Shown here: piece after piece, positions 33,201 to 45,215 of the stretch | How positions within the stretch are numbered: the stretch's first letter is position 1 | How the letters are laid out: the number at the start of each line of letters is the position of its first letter | DNA from: Hibiscus mutabilis | Taxonomy: Eukaryota > Streptophyta > Magnoliopsida > Malvales > Malvaceae | Length of the DNA: 64,000 nt | Assembly (NCBI GenBank): GCA_019671005.1 | Contig: CM033738.1 | Span: 14,162,202-14,226,201, forward strand | Reading direction: 5' to 3' | Position numbers and translations under genes: made by a program | The notes under the pieces: generated by a model | Databases searched by the model: none | What the model was told of the DNA's origin: nothing | What the model saw: only the letters and a program-made list of their open reading frames with translations

Positions 33201-34654
33201 TAATTTCTCTTTATTTGTCAAAATGGTCATCAAATTTCCAATATAAGGATTCAAGCTTCTTAACTTTGCAAATTAGTACTCAAATCAACATTACTACCTT
33301 AATTCCATCATTTTAACTAAAAATTAGATTTTCTCCTTCTACATATCCCCTTTGCCGAATATACCATTCAAGTTTGACAAATTGTCAAAAGGTCACTAAT
33401 GCGATTAATCATCGGTTTAGTATTCTAACTTCATTTCCATGTCTCTAACATCATTAATAATATAGATACACATCAAATTCATAAAAATTAGATCTGGTTC
33501 CTTAATTTTAAAGCTTGACGAAATGGTCCCTATGTATTTAACTTTAGGTTTTTCTTCCAAACAACAAATCAAGCTTACTAGACTATTAACCCAACATCAC
33601 AAACCCTAAGTTAGACTTGAATCTATAAACCCTAATCTTCTCTATACAAACCGAAATATGTAGGGTTTAAATACCAACTCAAAAACATGATTCTAACATC
33701 ATACAAGCATGATTCTAACTTAAAATCAACCATGGATTCATAAAATCATAAAAGCCCCAATTTGTTCATAAACCCCAATTTCTTCCTCATATCAAATCTC
33801 ATCAACCAAGCAAGTATTCTATGAATTATTTACATCAAAAGATAGAGCTCGAAGAGTGGAACAACATTGTACTTCGAAAGTTTACCTGAAAACCGAGATT
33901 CGAGGCTTAAATCGAGCTTGTAAAATTTTTCTCTTCCTTTTCTCTTCACCCCGGTTTTGAAGGGTATTTGGCTAATAATTCCTTCATATTTCATGTATTT
34001 AAGACACTTGTATTATGAAAAAATGAATTTTTAATTCAATAAATCTCACTTTCCAAAAATACCCTCCAACTCGATATATATTTCTAATTTGCCATTTTGT
34101 AACATTCTAACTTGTAACACCCTCAACGTATATTCGATGGTTAAATACACATTGAAGATGTTAGTAAATTATTTAGCTGATTTCCTGACTTGTAAATTTT
34201 TTTAAACATCTGACATAAAACTAGCTTATAAATTAACCAACGAATAAATTGATACATGCCCACTAAAGAATATCATAAATTTAGAATGTCTTACTGATGT
34301 TTGGCAGATTTTAGCTTGATTAACATGCTTGACTCCTCTTCCGGTAAGTTTTCAACAACCTACGTGTGAAACAACACACGCTAGGTATTCACTTAGTGAG
34401 GCAACTATAAATTGAATTAAAGCATTTCAATGTATAGAAATAACATAAAATAAACTTATAAAGTCATTCCCCTGTCATTTAACAAGGTTATACATTTCCT
34501 GCAAAATGGCAAGTGTGTCCCAATTGCAGTTTTTATCATATCATCAAACCTTTATTTACCAATCAAATATACGTTAAGCTTTTTAACTTAACTGCTTGCA
34601 TAAATATATTTCATGTATTATCGTCCAAAGTACAAAATCATGTGATGCAATGGT

Positions 34655-37170
34655 ATGCGAGTCATCACGACACCGTAGTTTCTACAATGCCGTAGCGTCT
34701 GCATCGTCGAAGCGACTGAGATGAGTACGTGCTCGAGGACGTTCTTTGCTCTTCATACTCGCACAGTTTGTACTATGTAACACCGTAGTGTTTGATCCGA
34801 CTCCGTAGAGTCTAACTTAACTCAGTAGATTCTATCTCGACCCAAAAGAGTCTATCTCACACCGTAGTGCTATGACGCAGCTGCTAGGACCCTATGGATA
34901 TCCAACTATACCAAATATTCTCATGTGAACCTATGGTATACGATTCATCTCGACACCGTGGTGTCTGCAACGTCGTAGCATCAGATGGTGACTACGTACT
35001 CGAGGACGCTCTTTGCTCCTCATACTCGTACATTTTGTGCTATGTAACACCGTAGTGTTTGAACCGACTCCGTAGAGTCTAACTCAACTTCGTAGAGTCT
35101 ATCTCAACCCCGAAGAGTCTATCTCGCACCGTAGTGCTATGATACAGCTGCTATGACTCTTATGGATATCCAATTATACCAAAGACTCTCACACTAGTAC
35201 TTGGGCATAACAATATAATATTTTCATATTCAATATCCAATCCTTCAATACTATTATCCATAATTCGATAATGAGCAGTTCATATCCAAATATCTAAAAT
35301 TTGATTTATCTTAGATAAATCATTATGCCATATCAGTGTATCTCATATACTATTTAATATTTCGTGCCATTTACATAACTTTGATCAACATATATTTTCA
35401 TTAATATTAATATTGACTTCTCGCAAGTCTCTCTCATGACATATATATAAAATAAATAAAAATGCATTCATTCATATCACATATATAATAAATAAGTAAA
35501 AATACGCTCACCTGGGCCATTTATTAGCATGCCTCACTAAATTCTACTCGATCTTTTCCTTCATAGTACATCAAATCTTCTTTTGATTCAGATTTGACTT
35601 CATTAACCACATAAATATAAACAAACATTTGTTAAATTCACTTCTAACAATATTTCAATCAAGCTATCTAATCATTTAACATAAAAATTTCCATAATTTT
35701 CCTTCCTTCCTTATACTGTCCAAAAATTCATTTTGGTCCTTAATGACCAATTTGAACTTCCAATAATTCTTTCGAGCTTGTTATCAAACATTTAGATACA
35801 AAATGGATCAAATTCTATTTTCTGGCAACTTGTCCTACCCTTAGAGTTTTACTTCTAAAGATCAAAATACACATTGGATCTTAATATCCTTCATACTGTA
35901 AGAACTAGATTCGATAAGGATTCTAACGATATAAGCCACATAGATTAATAAAATCTATCTCGCGGATGCTCTTTGCTCCTCATACTCGTACGTTTTGTGC
36001 TATGTAACACCGTAGTGTTTGAACCGACTCCGTAGAGTCTATCTCAACCCCGAAGAGTCTATCTCGATCCCAAAGAGTCTATCTCGCACCGTAGTGCTAT
36101 GACGCAACTGCTAGGACCCTATGGATATCCAACTATACCAAAGATTATCATGTGAACCTATGGTATACGAGTCATCTCGACACCGTAGTGTCTGCAACGC
36201 CGTATCGTCTAATGGTGAGTACATACTCGAGGACGCTCTTTGCTTCTCATACTCGCACATTTTGTGTTATGTAACACCGTAGTGTTTGAACCAACTCTAT
36301 AGAGTTTATCTCGACCCGAAGAGTCTATCTCGACCCCGAAGAGTCTATCTCACACCGTAGTGCTATGACACAGCTGATATGACTCTTATGGATATCCAAT
36401 TATACCAAAGACTCTCACACTAGTACTTGGGCATAACAATATAATATTTTCATATTCAATATCCAATCCTTCAATACTATTATCCATAATTCGATAATGG
36501 GTAATTCATATCCAAATATCTAAAATCTGATTTATCTTAGATAAATCATTATGCCATATCTGTGTATCTCATATACCATTTAATATTTCATGCCATTTAC
36601 ATAACTTTGATCAACATATATTTTCTTTAATATTAATATCGACTTCTTGCAAGTATCTCTCATGACATATATATAAAATAAATAAAAACGCATTCATTTA
36701 TATCACATATATAATAAATAAGTAAAAATGCGCTCCCCTGGGCCATTTATTAGCATGCCTCATTAAATTCTACTTGATCATTTCCTTCAAAGTACCTCGA
36801 GTCTTCTTTTGATTTGGATTTGACTTCATTAACCACATAAATATAAACAAACATTTGTTAAACTCATTTCAAACAATATTTCAATCATGCTATCTAATCA
36901 TTTAACATAAAAATTTCCATAATTTTCGTTCCTTCCTTATACTGTCCAAAAATTCATTTTGGTCCTTAATGACCAATTTGAACTTCCAATAATCTTCCGA
37001 GCTTATTATCAAACATTTAGATACAAAATGTATCAAATTTTATTTTCTAGCAACTTGTCCTACCCTCAGAGTTTTACTTCTAAAGATCAAAATACACATT
37101 GGATCTTAATATCCTTCCTACTGTAAGAACTAGATTCGATAAGGATTTTAACGATATAAACCACATAAAT
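34655..37170. repeat. Tandem duplication and 'ACCGTAGTG' modules in LTR C
   Basis: A ~280-bp module (GTATGCGAGTCATC... AACACCGTAGTGTTTGA... CGAAGAGTCTATCTCG... ATGGATATCCAA) occurs at about 34655-34930, 34935-35215, 35958-36140 (5' truncated) and 36150-36430. The ~720-bp tails after the second and fourth modules also match. A ~20-bp minisatellite, CCGAAGAGTCTATCTCGACC, is embedded in the modules. Confidence 0.8.
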
Positions 37171-38081
37171 TAATAAAATCTACAAAATTTATGAAAATTC
37201 TTCAAACTCCCGTCACAAAGCTTTCCTAACAGAAACTGCTCTGTAAATTTTCTGACCTTCATTAGATTAAAAATTTATATCTTTTAACTCAGAACTCGAA
37301 ATCGGTTTCTGTTTGTTGGAAATGAAACTAGACGAAATCTTTACATCAATATAAATTTCATCATCTAAACATTTTTGTAGAATTTATGGTGAATTTTCGA
37401 AGTCACTGCCAAAAATTCAATCTTCTACATAGCTTTCCATAATAAACTTCTAATTTATATTAACTTCTTCTTATTTTTCTACTTGTCAATTTAATCCCAT
37501 CACTTACTTCAAACCACCAATTCATCATCTTCTTCATCAAATAATTATTCAAAAATAATTCCCTCTAATTTTTCTTTCTTTGCCAAAATAGTCACTAAAA
37601 TGCAAAGGTAAGGATTCAAACTTCTTAACTTTGCAATTTAGTCCTCAAATCAACATTACTACCTTAATTCTATTATTTTAACTAAAAATCAGATTTAATC
37701 CCCATCCAATAACTCATTTCCTATTTGGTCACTTGATTTTGACAAATTGTCAAAATGGTCACTAATTCGATTCAACATCGGTTTAGCATTCTAACATCAA
37801 TTTCACATCTCCAACATCATTAGTTACATAAATACACTCAAATTTCATAAAATTCAGATTCAATCTCTTAACTTTGAAGCTTGCCGAATTGGCCCCTATA
37901 TATTTAACTTAGGGTTTTGCTTCCAAGCAACAAATCAAGCTTACTAGATTATTAATCCAGCATCACAAACCCTAAGTTAAACTTAAATCTATAAACCCTA
38001 ATATTCTCCATACAAACCAAAATATGTAGGGTTTAAATCCTAACTCAATAACATGATTTTAACATCATATAAGCTTGATTC

Positions 38082-41036
38082 TGTAACACCTCTTCCCGTG
38101 GCCGTACACTGATCACGAGTCGAAAATGTCACAACTTTTTAAAATAGTCTTTTAATAAAAAAACGAGGTAATTTAAAATTCTTAAGATAATTTCTCAGTT
38201 GGTCATCCATCCTGAAATTTCTCTAATTCAAGCACACTTAACTTTTTCTAATTTAGAAAAAAAAAATTTAATACCCGGTAATAAAACTTTTTAAGTAAAT
38301 AATATAATCAAATCAAAAAATATAATAATAATAAGCAATATAAACGTTTAACATCTATTGAAGGTTTATAAATCTATTACATACCCGATTGAAATATTTT
38401 AACAAAAAGACAGGTTTAGTTAGTACATGCCACTATTTACATTCATAATAAGGATGTCATAAGATTGAAATAACCTGTCGATTTATGTCTCCTCACAGAG
38501 AAGGTGATGCAAAGCTCCACGCCTACTTCCGTTTACCAACGTGTATAACAGAAATACATGCTGAGTATAACTCAGTGAGGAATATGATGAGTAACATATA
38601 TAAAATACCTTGTAATGTTTGATACTTTTCAAAAACATGATAATCTTTTAAATCATATAATCTGTAATGCAGGAATATCTATGCAAGAAAGCATATAATT
38701 ATTCTATAAAATCATATAGCCCAAGGTTAATATCAAGAGACTAGTAAACGAGTCGTGTACTCCCAGAGAACTAGCCACTCCCCTTAGGGACGAGGCGACG
38801 GTAACGAGCTCGTAGCAACCCTTAGGTGCAAACAGTAGACACAATTAAGTGTCGGACAATACACATATATAAATGCCAACGGTAGACATACAAGGTGTCA
38901 GACACGTAAAGTTTCGAACGGTAGATACAATAAGTATCAACGGTAGACACATAATGTGTCAGCGTAGCTACTAGAATCTTATGGTATACCACAATACTAT
39001 CATTCTTAATATTATACTACCAAGAGCAAACATTTAAGACAATTCCTGCAAAATGGCAGGTAATCCAAATACAATTCATACTCTTACATGTTCTATAACT
39101 TTCATGGTACACATGCCATTTGAAAACTGTATGAAATAAATCATTATTTGTATATCATGCTATAAAACATTTGTGATCATAAAAATACAACAATCTTTAA
39201 ATCAGTAAAATAAAGTATCATACCAAAAACATATTTTGTTGTTTATAGAAATTCTTTACCTTTTTGGGTGACTTATCGCAAGTCTCCCTTTAGTATGTTA
39301 ATAAACATACATTTAAAAACATGTATGCACTCACCTTAGCCTTGCAATGTAGTAGCCTTTACAATTCGATATTATTCTTGGATTGTTTCCTTTCATTTTC
39401 TATCGTCACGACTTCGATTTATATCGGAATCTATAATAAAATAACATATACCATTTCAAGTATATGTTAGTACATATTCATACCATACACAATAATGGAA
39501 AGTAAATAAAATAACTATCCATTATATAGAAAATTGATATGATAAAACTTTCTATATTCGAATCGTAATTTCCCATACTTTTCTTTAAATCTCCAACTTT
39601 TCCAAAAATTTCTATTTTAGTCCCTAAGGACTCTTTTAAACTTCCAACCAAAATTTTCAAGTCTAAACCTTACATTTCTCATCATTTACACTTTAGGACC
39701 TAAACTTTAAAAGTTTGCATTTGGTCCCTAAAGTAGCCGAATATTCAATTTAACCCAAAATGTTGATTTAAACTTCAAAATCAACATTTAAATCACTAGA
39801 CTTAACTTTCCAACATAATATACCTTAAATACAAGCTCAACATCAAATACCTAAACTTTTCAAAATTTACATTTTGGTCCTTAGTGCCATATAATTAGGG
39901 ATTTTCATTCCAAACACCTTAAATCAACATAAACAACCAATCTTCCTTCAATCATGTTCCAAAAAAATTTCCAAACTTTAACATAAACCCTAATTCTTAG
40001 TTTTTAAGAACATGATCATTTCTTCATCCAAATAACAAAATCAAGCTTATAGAACATAATTCTCATCATTTCTATCATCAAATTAAATTTTGCCATAATT
40101 TCCCAAATTTTCTCAATATTGCCGAAAAGTCCCTAAACAATTTTTCATGGAATTCTCATCACTTCTAACATAGAAACAACATCACAACCTTATTTCCAAC
40201 ATGAACAACCTTTAAAACATAAGATTTCAACATGACCTTCATCCACCCTAATCACCAAAGTCAACTTAAGAACATGGAAACCAAGCAAAACTTATACCAA
40301 ATGATAGAGAATTCAATAGAGATCAATTTCTTATTTCATGTCTAAACCTTAAATCCAATCTAATAAGCTTGAAAATTGAATTGAAATTTCCTTACCCCTT
40401 TCTTGGAGCTTCGTGGCAAGGAGAGAAAGATGGGAGAAATTTCCACAAAATTCTATTTCTTAATTATATGCCAAATGGCATTTTAATATACCATATTTAA
40501 AATAAAAATCCTTTTAATAGTCAAATGGCTATTTTACCCTTGAATTATAACCAATCACCTACCAACACTTGCATATTCTTATCCTTAAAAATAAAAAATA
40601 TTCATAAAGTAGGGATGAAAAGACCATTTTGCCCTTAATATATCAACTTATCTTCAAAAATGCCATTTTCATCTACTACACCAAATACTGTATAGAATCG
40701 AATTTAAATAAAATAAAAACGATTCAAAAACCACATTATCATATTCTTTAAGTCTTTCTAAAACTTTCATAAAATTTTCATAATTTTCTGAATTCGAATA
40801 ATCATTAGAACTAATTACCGAAACTTATCCATTTATAGCTTTTTCACAAAAATTTCGTATCAAAAATCCGATTCCCACCAAAATTCTTATACCAAAATAA
40901 ACTATTCATTTATGTCATAAAAATAAATTTTGGGAAAATTACCATTTTGGTCCATGAACTTTTCCTAGTTTTTCACTTTTGCCACCAAACTTTAACAATT
41001 TACATTTTAGTCACTAAGCAGATATTCGGGATTACA
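38082..41036 (-). mobile_element. 3' LTR of chromovirus
   Basis: 2955 bp, TGTAACACC...GGGATTACA on the plus strand. Directly next to the polypurine tract, which fixes it as the 3' LTR of the minus-strand element. It contains repeated GGTAGACACA / GTGTCGGA words at about 38820-38960. Confidence 0.9.
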
Positions 41037-41051
41037 ATACTCCCCCCCTTA
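41037..41051 (-). promoter_or_regulatory. Polypurine tract
   Basis: Read on the minus strand: AAGGGGGGAGTAT directly before the LTR's TGTAAT. This is the expected plus-strand primer site. Confidence 0.85.
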
Positions 41052-41300
41052 AGAAAATTCGTCCTCAAATTTTCAAAATGTACCTGTTTTAAACAAGTGT
41101 GGATACTGTTTTTCCATTACATCCTTAGCTTCCCATGTTGCTTCTTCCACATTGTGATTGCGCCAAAGGACTTTCACCAATGGTATTTGCTTGTTTCCTT
41201 ATTCTTTCGACACCATTGCGCCAAAGGACTTTCACCAACGGTATTGCGCCAAAGGACTTTCACCAATAGTATTTGCTTGCTTCCCATACTCAATTTCTCT
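41052..41300 (-). pseudogene. Chromodomain end of integrase, with 31-bp triplication
   Basis: Minus translation from about 41190 gives PLVKVLWRN HNVEEATWEA KDVMEKQYPH LFKT, the typical end of chromoviral integrases (incomplete chromodomain). The DNA encoding PLVKVLWRN is present three times at 41157-41187, 41215-41245 and 41243-41273 (ATTGCGCCAAAGGACTTTCA...), the extra copies being out of frame. Confidence 0.75.
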
Positions 41301-41590
41301 AGTCATAAATTTCGACTACCATATCACCTTTGCTCTTGTCGACAATTGCCATGGCAACTGGCTCGACGTCTCCTTCATGTATTGCCCTGTTTTGGCAAAT
41401 GATCCTGCACATACACACAAAACACACCAAAGCAACATCTTTTCCCACAAAAACTACCAAGTTATGTAATCAAGCTTAATGATGGAAGGAAACATGGATT
41501 AATGCATGAATGACTAATTATGCAACTAATATGAGCTTAAGTCTAACAATAATATGAGTAAAAAGGGTAATAAAAATAGTACTTTTGAAC
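41300..41590 (-). other. Foreign-looking filler replacing the integrase core
   Basis: Integrase homology stops at ...IVRLHGVP (about 41585) and resumes only at the chromodomain. The ~290 bp between is unrelated AT-rich text followed, on the minus strand, by a TGTGTATGTGCAG acceptor-like string and a GC-richer stretch. Catalytic core residues after the first part are therefore missing. Confidence 0.55.
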
Positions 41591-42050
41591 ACTTATCAAC
41601 AGGCACTCCATGTAGTCGGACTATTTCTTTAATATACAACTCGGCATACTTGCTCATCTGATAATCTGTTCTAACTGGTATAAAGTGGGCAGATTTAGTT
41701 AACCTATCCACAATTACCCAGATAAAATCTTTCTTGCTGGGAGTTAATGGTAGTCCTGTCACAAAATCCATTGTAATTCTATACCACTTCCACTGCGAAA
41801 TAGAAATAGGTTGTAACTTTCCTGATGGCACTTGATGTTCAGCATTCACCTATTTGCAAGTCAAACACCTAGCAACAAACTCTGTTATCATTCTTTTCAT
41901 ACCAAGCCACCAGTATCAACTTTCAAATCTTGATACATTTTATTTCCTCCAGGGTGCATAGTCAAAGAATTGTAGTGTGCTTCAGATAGCAAATCTCGCC
42001 TTAATTCAGCATCTTCAGGAATATACATTCTATCTTTGTAATAGAGGCAC
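41526..42050 (-). pseudogene. Integrase, N-terminal part
   Basis: The frame 41849-41526 reads HQVPSGKLQPI...WKWYRITMDFVTGLPLTPS...VDRLTKSAHFIPV...LHGVP, the Gypsy integrase region around the first catalytic Asp (MDFVTGLP). Upstream the zinc-binding HPGGNKMYQDL and CLTCK segments are visible at about 41850-41960 but contain stop codons. The core after the first Asp is deleted, so it cannot be active. Confidence 0.85.
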
Positions 42051-42099
42051 CGCATCTGCTACAACATTAGCTCAGCCTAGATGGTAGGCAATAATCAAT

Positions 42100-42538
42100 T
42101 CATAATCCTTTATTAACTACAGCCATCTTCGTTGTCGTAGGTTCAACTCTTTTTGTGTCATCAAATTTTTTAAACTTTTATGATCCGTATAAATGTGACA
42201 GCGTTTACCATAAAGATAATGTTGCCACACTTTTAAAGCAAAAACTACAGCTGTCAGCTCTAAATCATGAGTCAGATAATTCCTTTAATGCGGTTTTAAT
42301 TGTCGAGAAGCATAAGCAATCACCTTTCCATCTTGCATTAATACGCATCCCAATCCATTATGAGATGCATCACTGTACAAAGTAAACTCCTTTCCCGATT
42401 CTGGTTGTACTAAAACTGGAGTTTCTGTTAAAATTTTCTTTAACTGATCAAAGCTTTCTTGACACTTTTTAGTCCAAACAAATGGAACATCATTTCTCAA
42501 TAACTTTGTAAGTGGAACAGCTATTATCGAAAATTTTT
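42100..42538 (-). pseudogene. RNase H domain of pol
   Basis: Residues VPFVWTKKCQESFDQLK, TLYSDASHNGLGCVLMQ (first Asp of RNase H) and VIAYASRQLKPH are followed by a nonsense codon where ERNY would be expected. The same frame then continues with HDLELTAVVFALKVWQHYL and a TDHKSLKNL block to about 42110. A one-base shift separates it from the reverse transcriptase frame at about 42527. Confidence 0.88.
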
Positions 42539-43264
42539 CACAAACCTTCGATAATATCCAGCAAGTCCCAAGAAACTACGAAATTCAGTAATATTCTTAG
42601 GAACCTTCCACTCCACAATAGATTGTATCTTTTTAGGATCTACTCTAATTCCTTCAGCTGAAGCAATGTGGCCCAAGAAAGCCACTTCAGATAACCAAAA
42701 CTCGCATTTTGAGAGCTTAGCATATAACTTATTTTCTTTCAACGTTTGTAGTGTTATCCTCAAATGTGCATCATGATCTTCTTTAGTGTTCGAGTACACC
42801 AATATATCATCAATGAAGACTACAACAAACCGATTGAGATACGGCTGAAATACTCGATTCATTAAATCCATAAATGATGCTGGAGCATTTGTAAGGCCAA
42901 ATGGCATCACTACAAATTCATAATGCTTGTACCTCATTCGGAATGTTGTTTTTGGAATATCTTCCTCCTTGACTTTCAGTTGATAATAACCAGACCGAAG
43001 ATTGATTTTAGAGAATAATGTTGCTCCTTTCATCTGGTCAAATAAATGTTTTATTCTCGGCAATGGATACTTATTATTTATGGTCACCTTGTTTAGCTGT
43101 CGATAATAAATGCACAGTTGCAGCGAGCCATCTTTCTTTTTAACAAATAACACCAGAGCTCCCCATGTTGATGTACTAGGACGTATAAATCCTCTATCTA
43201 ATAACTCCTGAAACTGTGATTTTAACTCCCTCAATTTTGCATATGCCATTCTATATGAAGTCAT
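42524..43264 (-). pseudogene. Reverse transcriptase domain of pol
   Basis: A 246-codon open stretch with all RT landmarks: QFQELLDRGFIRPSTSTWG, FVKKKDGSLQLCIYYRQLN, YPLPRIKHLFDQMKGA, MPFGLTNAPASFM and the catalytic VVFIDDILVYS (FIDD). It ends in FLGLAGYYRRFVKNF. A single nonsense codon (EVQF*IEVIPGTEP, about 43300) separates it from the protease frame upstream; both lie in the same phase. The domain itself looks intact. Confidence 0.95.
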
Positions 43265-43297
43265 GGATACTGGCTCAGTACCAGGAATAACCTCAAT

Positions 43298-43729
43298 TCA
43301 AAACTGTACTTCTCTCTCTGGAGGTAACTCTTCCAGAAATACCTCAGGAAAATCTTGAACTTTCGGAATTGCACTGAGTTCATTATTAATCTTCTTAGTA
43401 TCCACTACATGGGCTAGAAAAGCCTCACAACCTTTCTCTAATAGCTTATTGGCTTTAAAATCCGAAATCACATTCTTTATACATTGTGACCCTTCGACCA
43501 ATACTATAATCTCTGAGCCATCTGCGGTCTTTAAAATCAACAGCTGTTGGCGACACCTTACTGTAGCATCATAGGCATGAAGCCAATCCATGCCCAAAAT
43601 GATCTCAAGATCACTAAATGGCAACTCCAACAAGTCAGCTGGGAATTCAATTCCCTGAACTTTAAGCGGACATTTTCTACTTACTTTAGTTACCCTAGCA
43701 CTTTGGCCTAGGGGGTTTATGGCTATCAC
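43298..43729 (-). pseudogene. Protease and linker of pol
   Basis: Contains PADLLELPFSDLEIILGMDW, the conserved C-terminal block of Gypsy aspartic proteases (ILGMDWL), and ends PEVFLEELPPEREVQF, the usual PR-RT linker. The catalytic D-S/T-G triad should lie just upstream of 43729, where the frame is broken, so protease activity is doubtful. Confidence 0.88.
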
Positions 43730-43989
43730 ATCACTCTGAGTTAGTTCTAAAGGGATTCATCTTTCCCTAACTAACTTCGAACTAACATTTGAGTGTGTAG
43801 ATCAAATATCTATCAAAACAATTACAAGTTGACCATAGAGTTGAAAAGTACCTGAAATAATGTCAGGTTCATCTCTGTCATCCTGCGTACGGATGTGATA
43901 TACCCTAGCCAAAGCTCTATCATCTCAGCCCATAGTAGCTTCAGTCTCCTTTTGAGAACCCACTCTCGATGATCATGCGAACCCACGAC

Positions 43990-44300
43990 CTCTGCCTCTT
44001 TGCATTCAAACATATCTTTCAGTCTGAATCGATATGTCATCTCGATCTGGGCAATCACATACAAAATGTCCAGTTTCACCACATCAGAAACAAGCTCATG
44101 TGATTATTCGACACTCTCTAAAATGTTTTCGGTTACAAATCTTGCATTGGGTAGGTCCTTGTTTCTTTCCAGAGCCTTTCACTGATGTTGACGTGTTTTT
44201 GGACTTTCCAGCTTGACTTAATTATCCTCGAGGTGCTGAAAATCCAGATCTCCCCTGCTGCGAATATCCTTTGCCTCGCTTAGATGATCGCGAAGCAAAA
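43990..44300 (-). pseudogene. Gag zinc knuckles
   Basis: Minus translation of about 44160-44030 gives CKICNRKHFREC and then C-F-*-CGETGHFVCDCPDRD, i.e. two CCHC-type knuckles, the second with a stop in place of the third residue. Confidence 0.75.
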
Positions 44301-44306
44301 GTTGTT

Positions 44307-45050
44307 TCAGCACTCCTTTTTTGACTTTGTGATTCTTTCAGCCTTTTCTCGGACAATCTCCATTGCTTTAGCTCTATTAACTGCTTCTTGAAAATCCCTG
44401 GGAATAATTATCGCCAGTACCTCTTGGAATCTAGCATCTAATCCACTTATAAAGCTGTCAGTGATGGCTCTCTCATTCGGTAGCAAGTCAGAGGCAAACC
44501 GACATAATCTATTAAACTCGCATTCATATTCATATACCGAGCAATCTCCCTGTTTAAGATCCAGGAATTGTTGTCTCATCTCCCGGATAAATGCATCTCC
44601 AATATATTTCCTCTTAAACTCATGGAGGAAAAACTGCCAATTTACTTCTTCTCGAACACGAGCAGTGACATTATTCCACCATACTAGTGTTTGCTCTCTC
44701 AATAAGGAGAAAACTCCTTCCAATTTTTCTTGGCCATCATATCCAATCCGAGACAACATGGTATGTATGTCATTTAACCAGAAATCTACCAACATAGGAT
44801 CTCCATCAATGTCGCCTCGAAAATCAGGAGCCTGCATCTTCTTTAACTCTTTTAGAACAGAAACTCGATAAGGACTATTAATTATCGCATCCAGGGCTTG
44901 CAGAAATGTGCCCCGGTCTTGCACCGACATTTCTTGTGTAGATGCACCAGCCTCCCGTTGAACAGGTTGTTGTACTCCATCCCCTATCTTTGGAGCATTT
45001 TCAGGCCCCACTTGTTGAGTAGCATGTCGGGATCCAATTCCCTCCGACAT
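44307..45050 (-). pseudogene. Gag of chromovirus
   Basis: 247-codon frame starting MSEGIGSRHATQQ. It contains the retrotransposon gag domain: FWLNDIHTMLSRIGYDGQEK, LREQTLVWWNNV, FKRKYIGDAFIREMRQQFLDL, CEFNRLCRFASDLLPNE, FISGLDARFQEVL. The frame stops before the zinc knuckles. The start ATG is the first after the PBS (147-bp leader), which supports it. Classed as pseudogene because gag-pol downstream is disrupted. Confidence 0.92.
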
Positions 45051-45197
45051 CTGTACTCATAACATACACTTAAACTAATAAGCAATTGCATCAATCAAAC
45101 AAGTATCATTTTCAAATAAATACGACATCCTAGTGGCAAGTACACACTTTGACACTTTTATCGAATTCAATTTAACTCCAGAACCGACTAAACCTGT

Positions 45198-45210
45198 AGC
45201 TTTGATACCA
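45198..45210 (-). promoter_or_regulatory. Primer binding site (initiator Met tRNA)
   Basis: On the minus strand TGGTATCAAAGCT, one base from the usual TGGTATCAGAGC complementary to tRNA-iMet, 5 bp inside the 5' LTR. Confidence 0.88.
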
Positions 45211-45215
45211 ATAAA

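Noticed and set aside
40947..41402. 151-codon plus ORF spanning LTR and PPT
   Set aside because: Crosses the LTR boundary and is antisense to the chromodomain end; no coding signature.
44461..44871. 136-codon plus ORF
   Set aside because: Antisense to the chromovirus gag domain.
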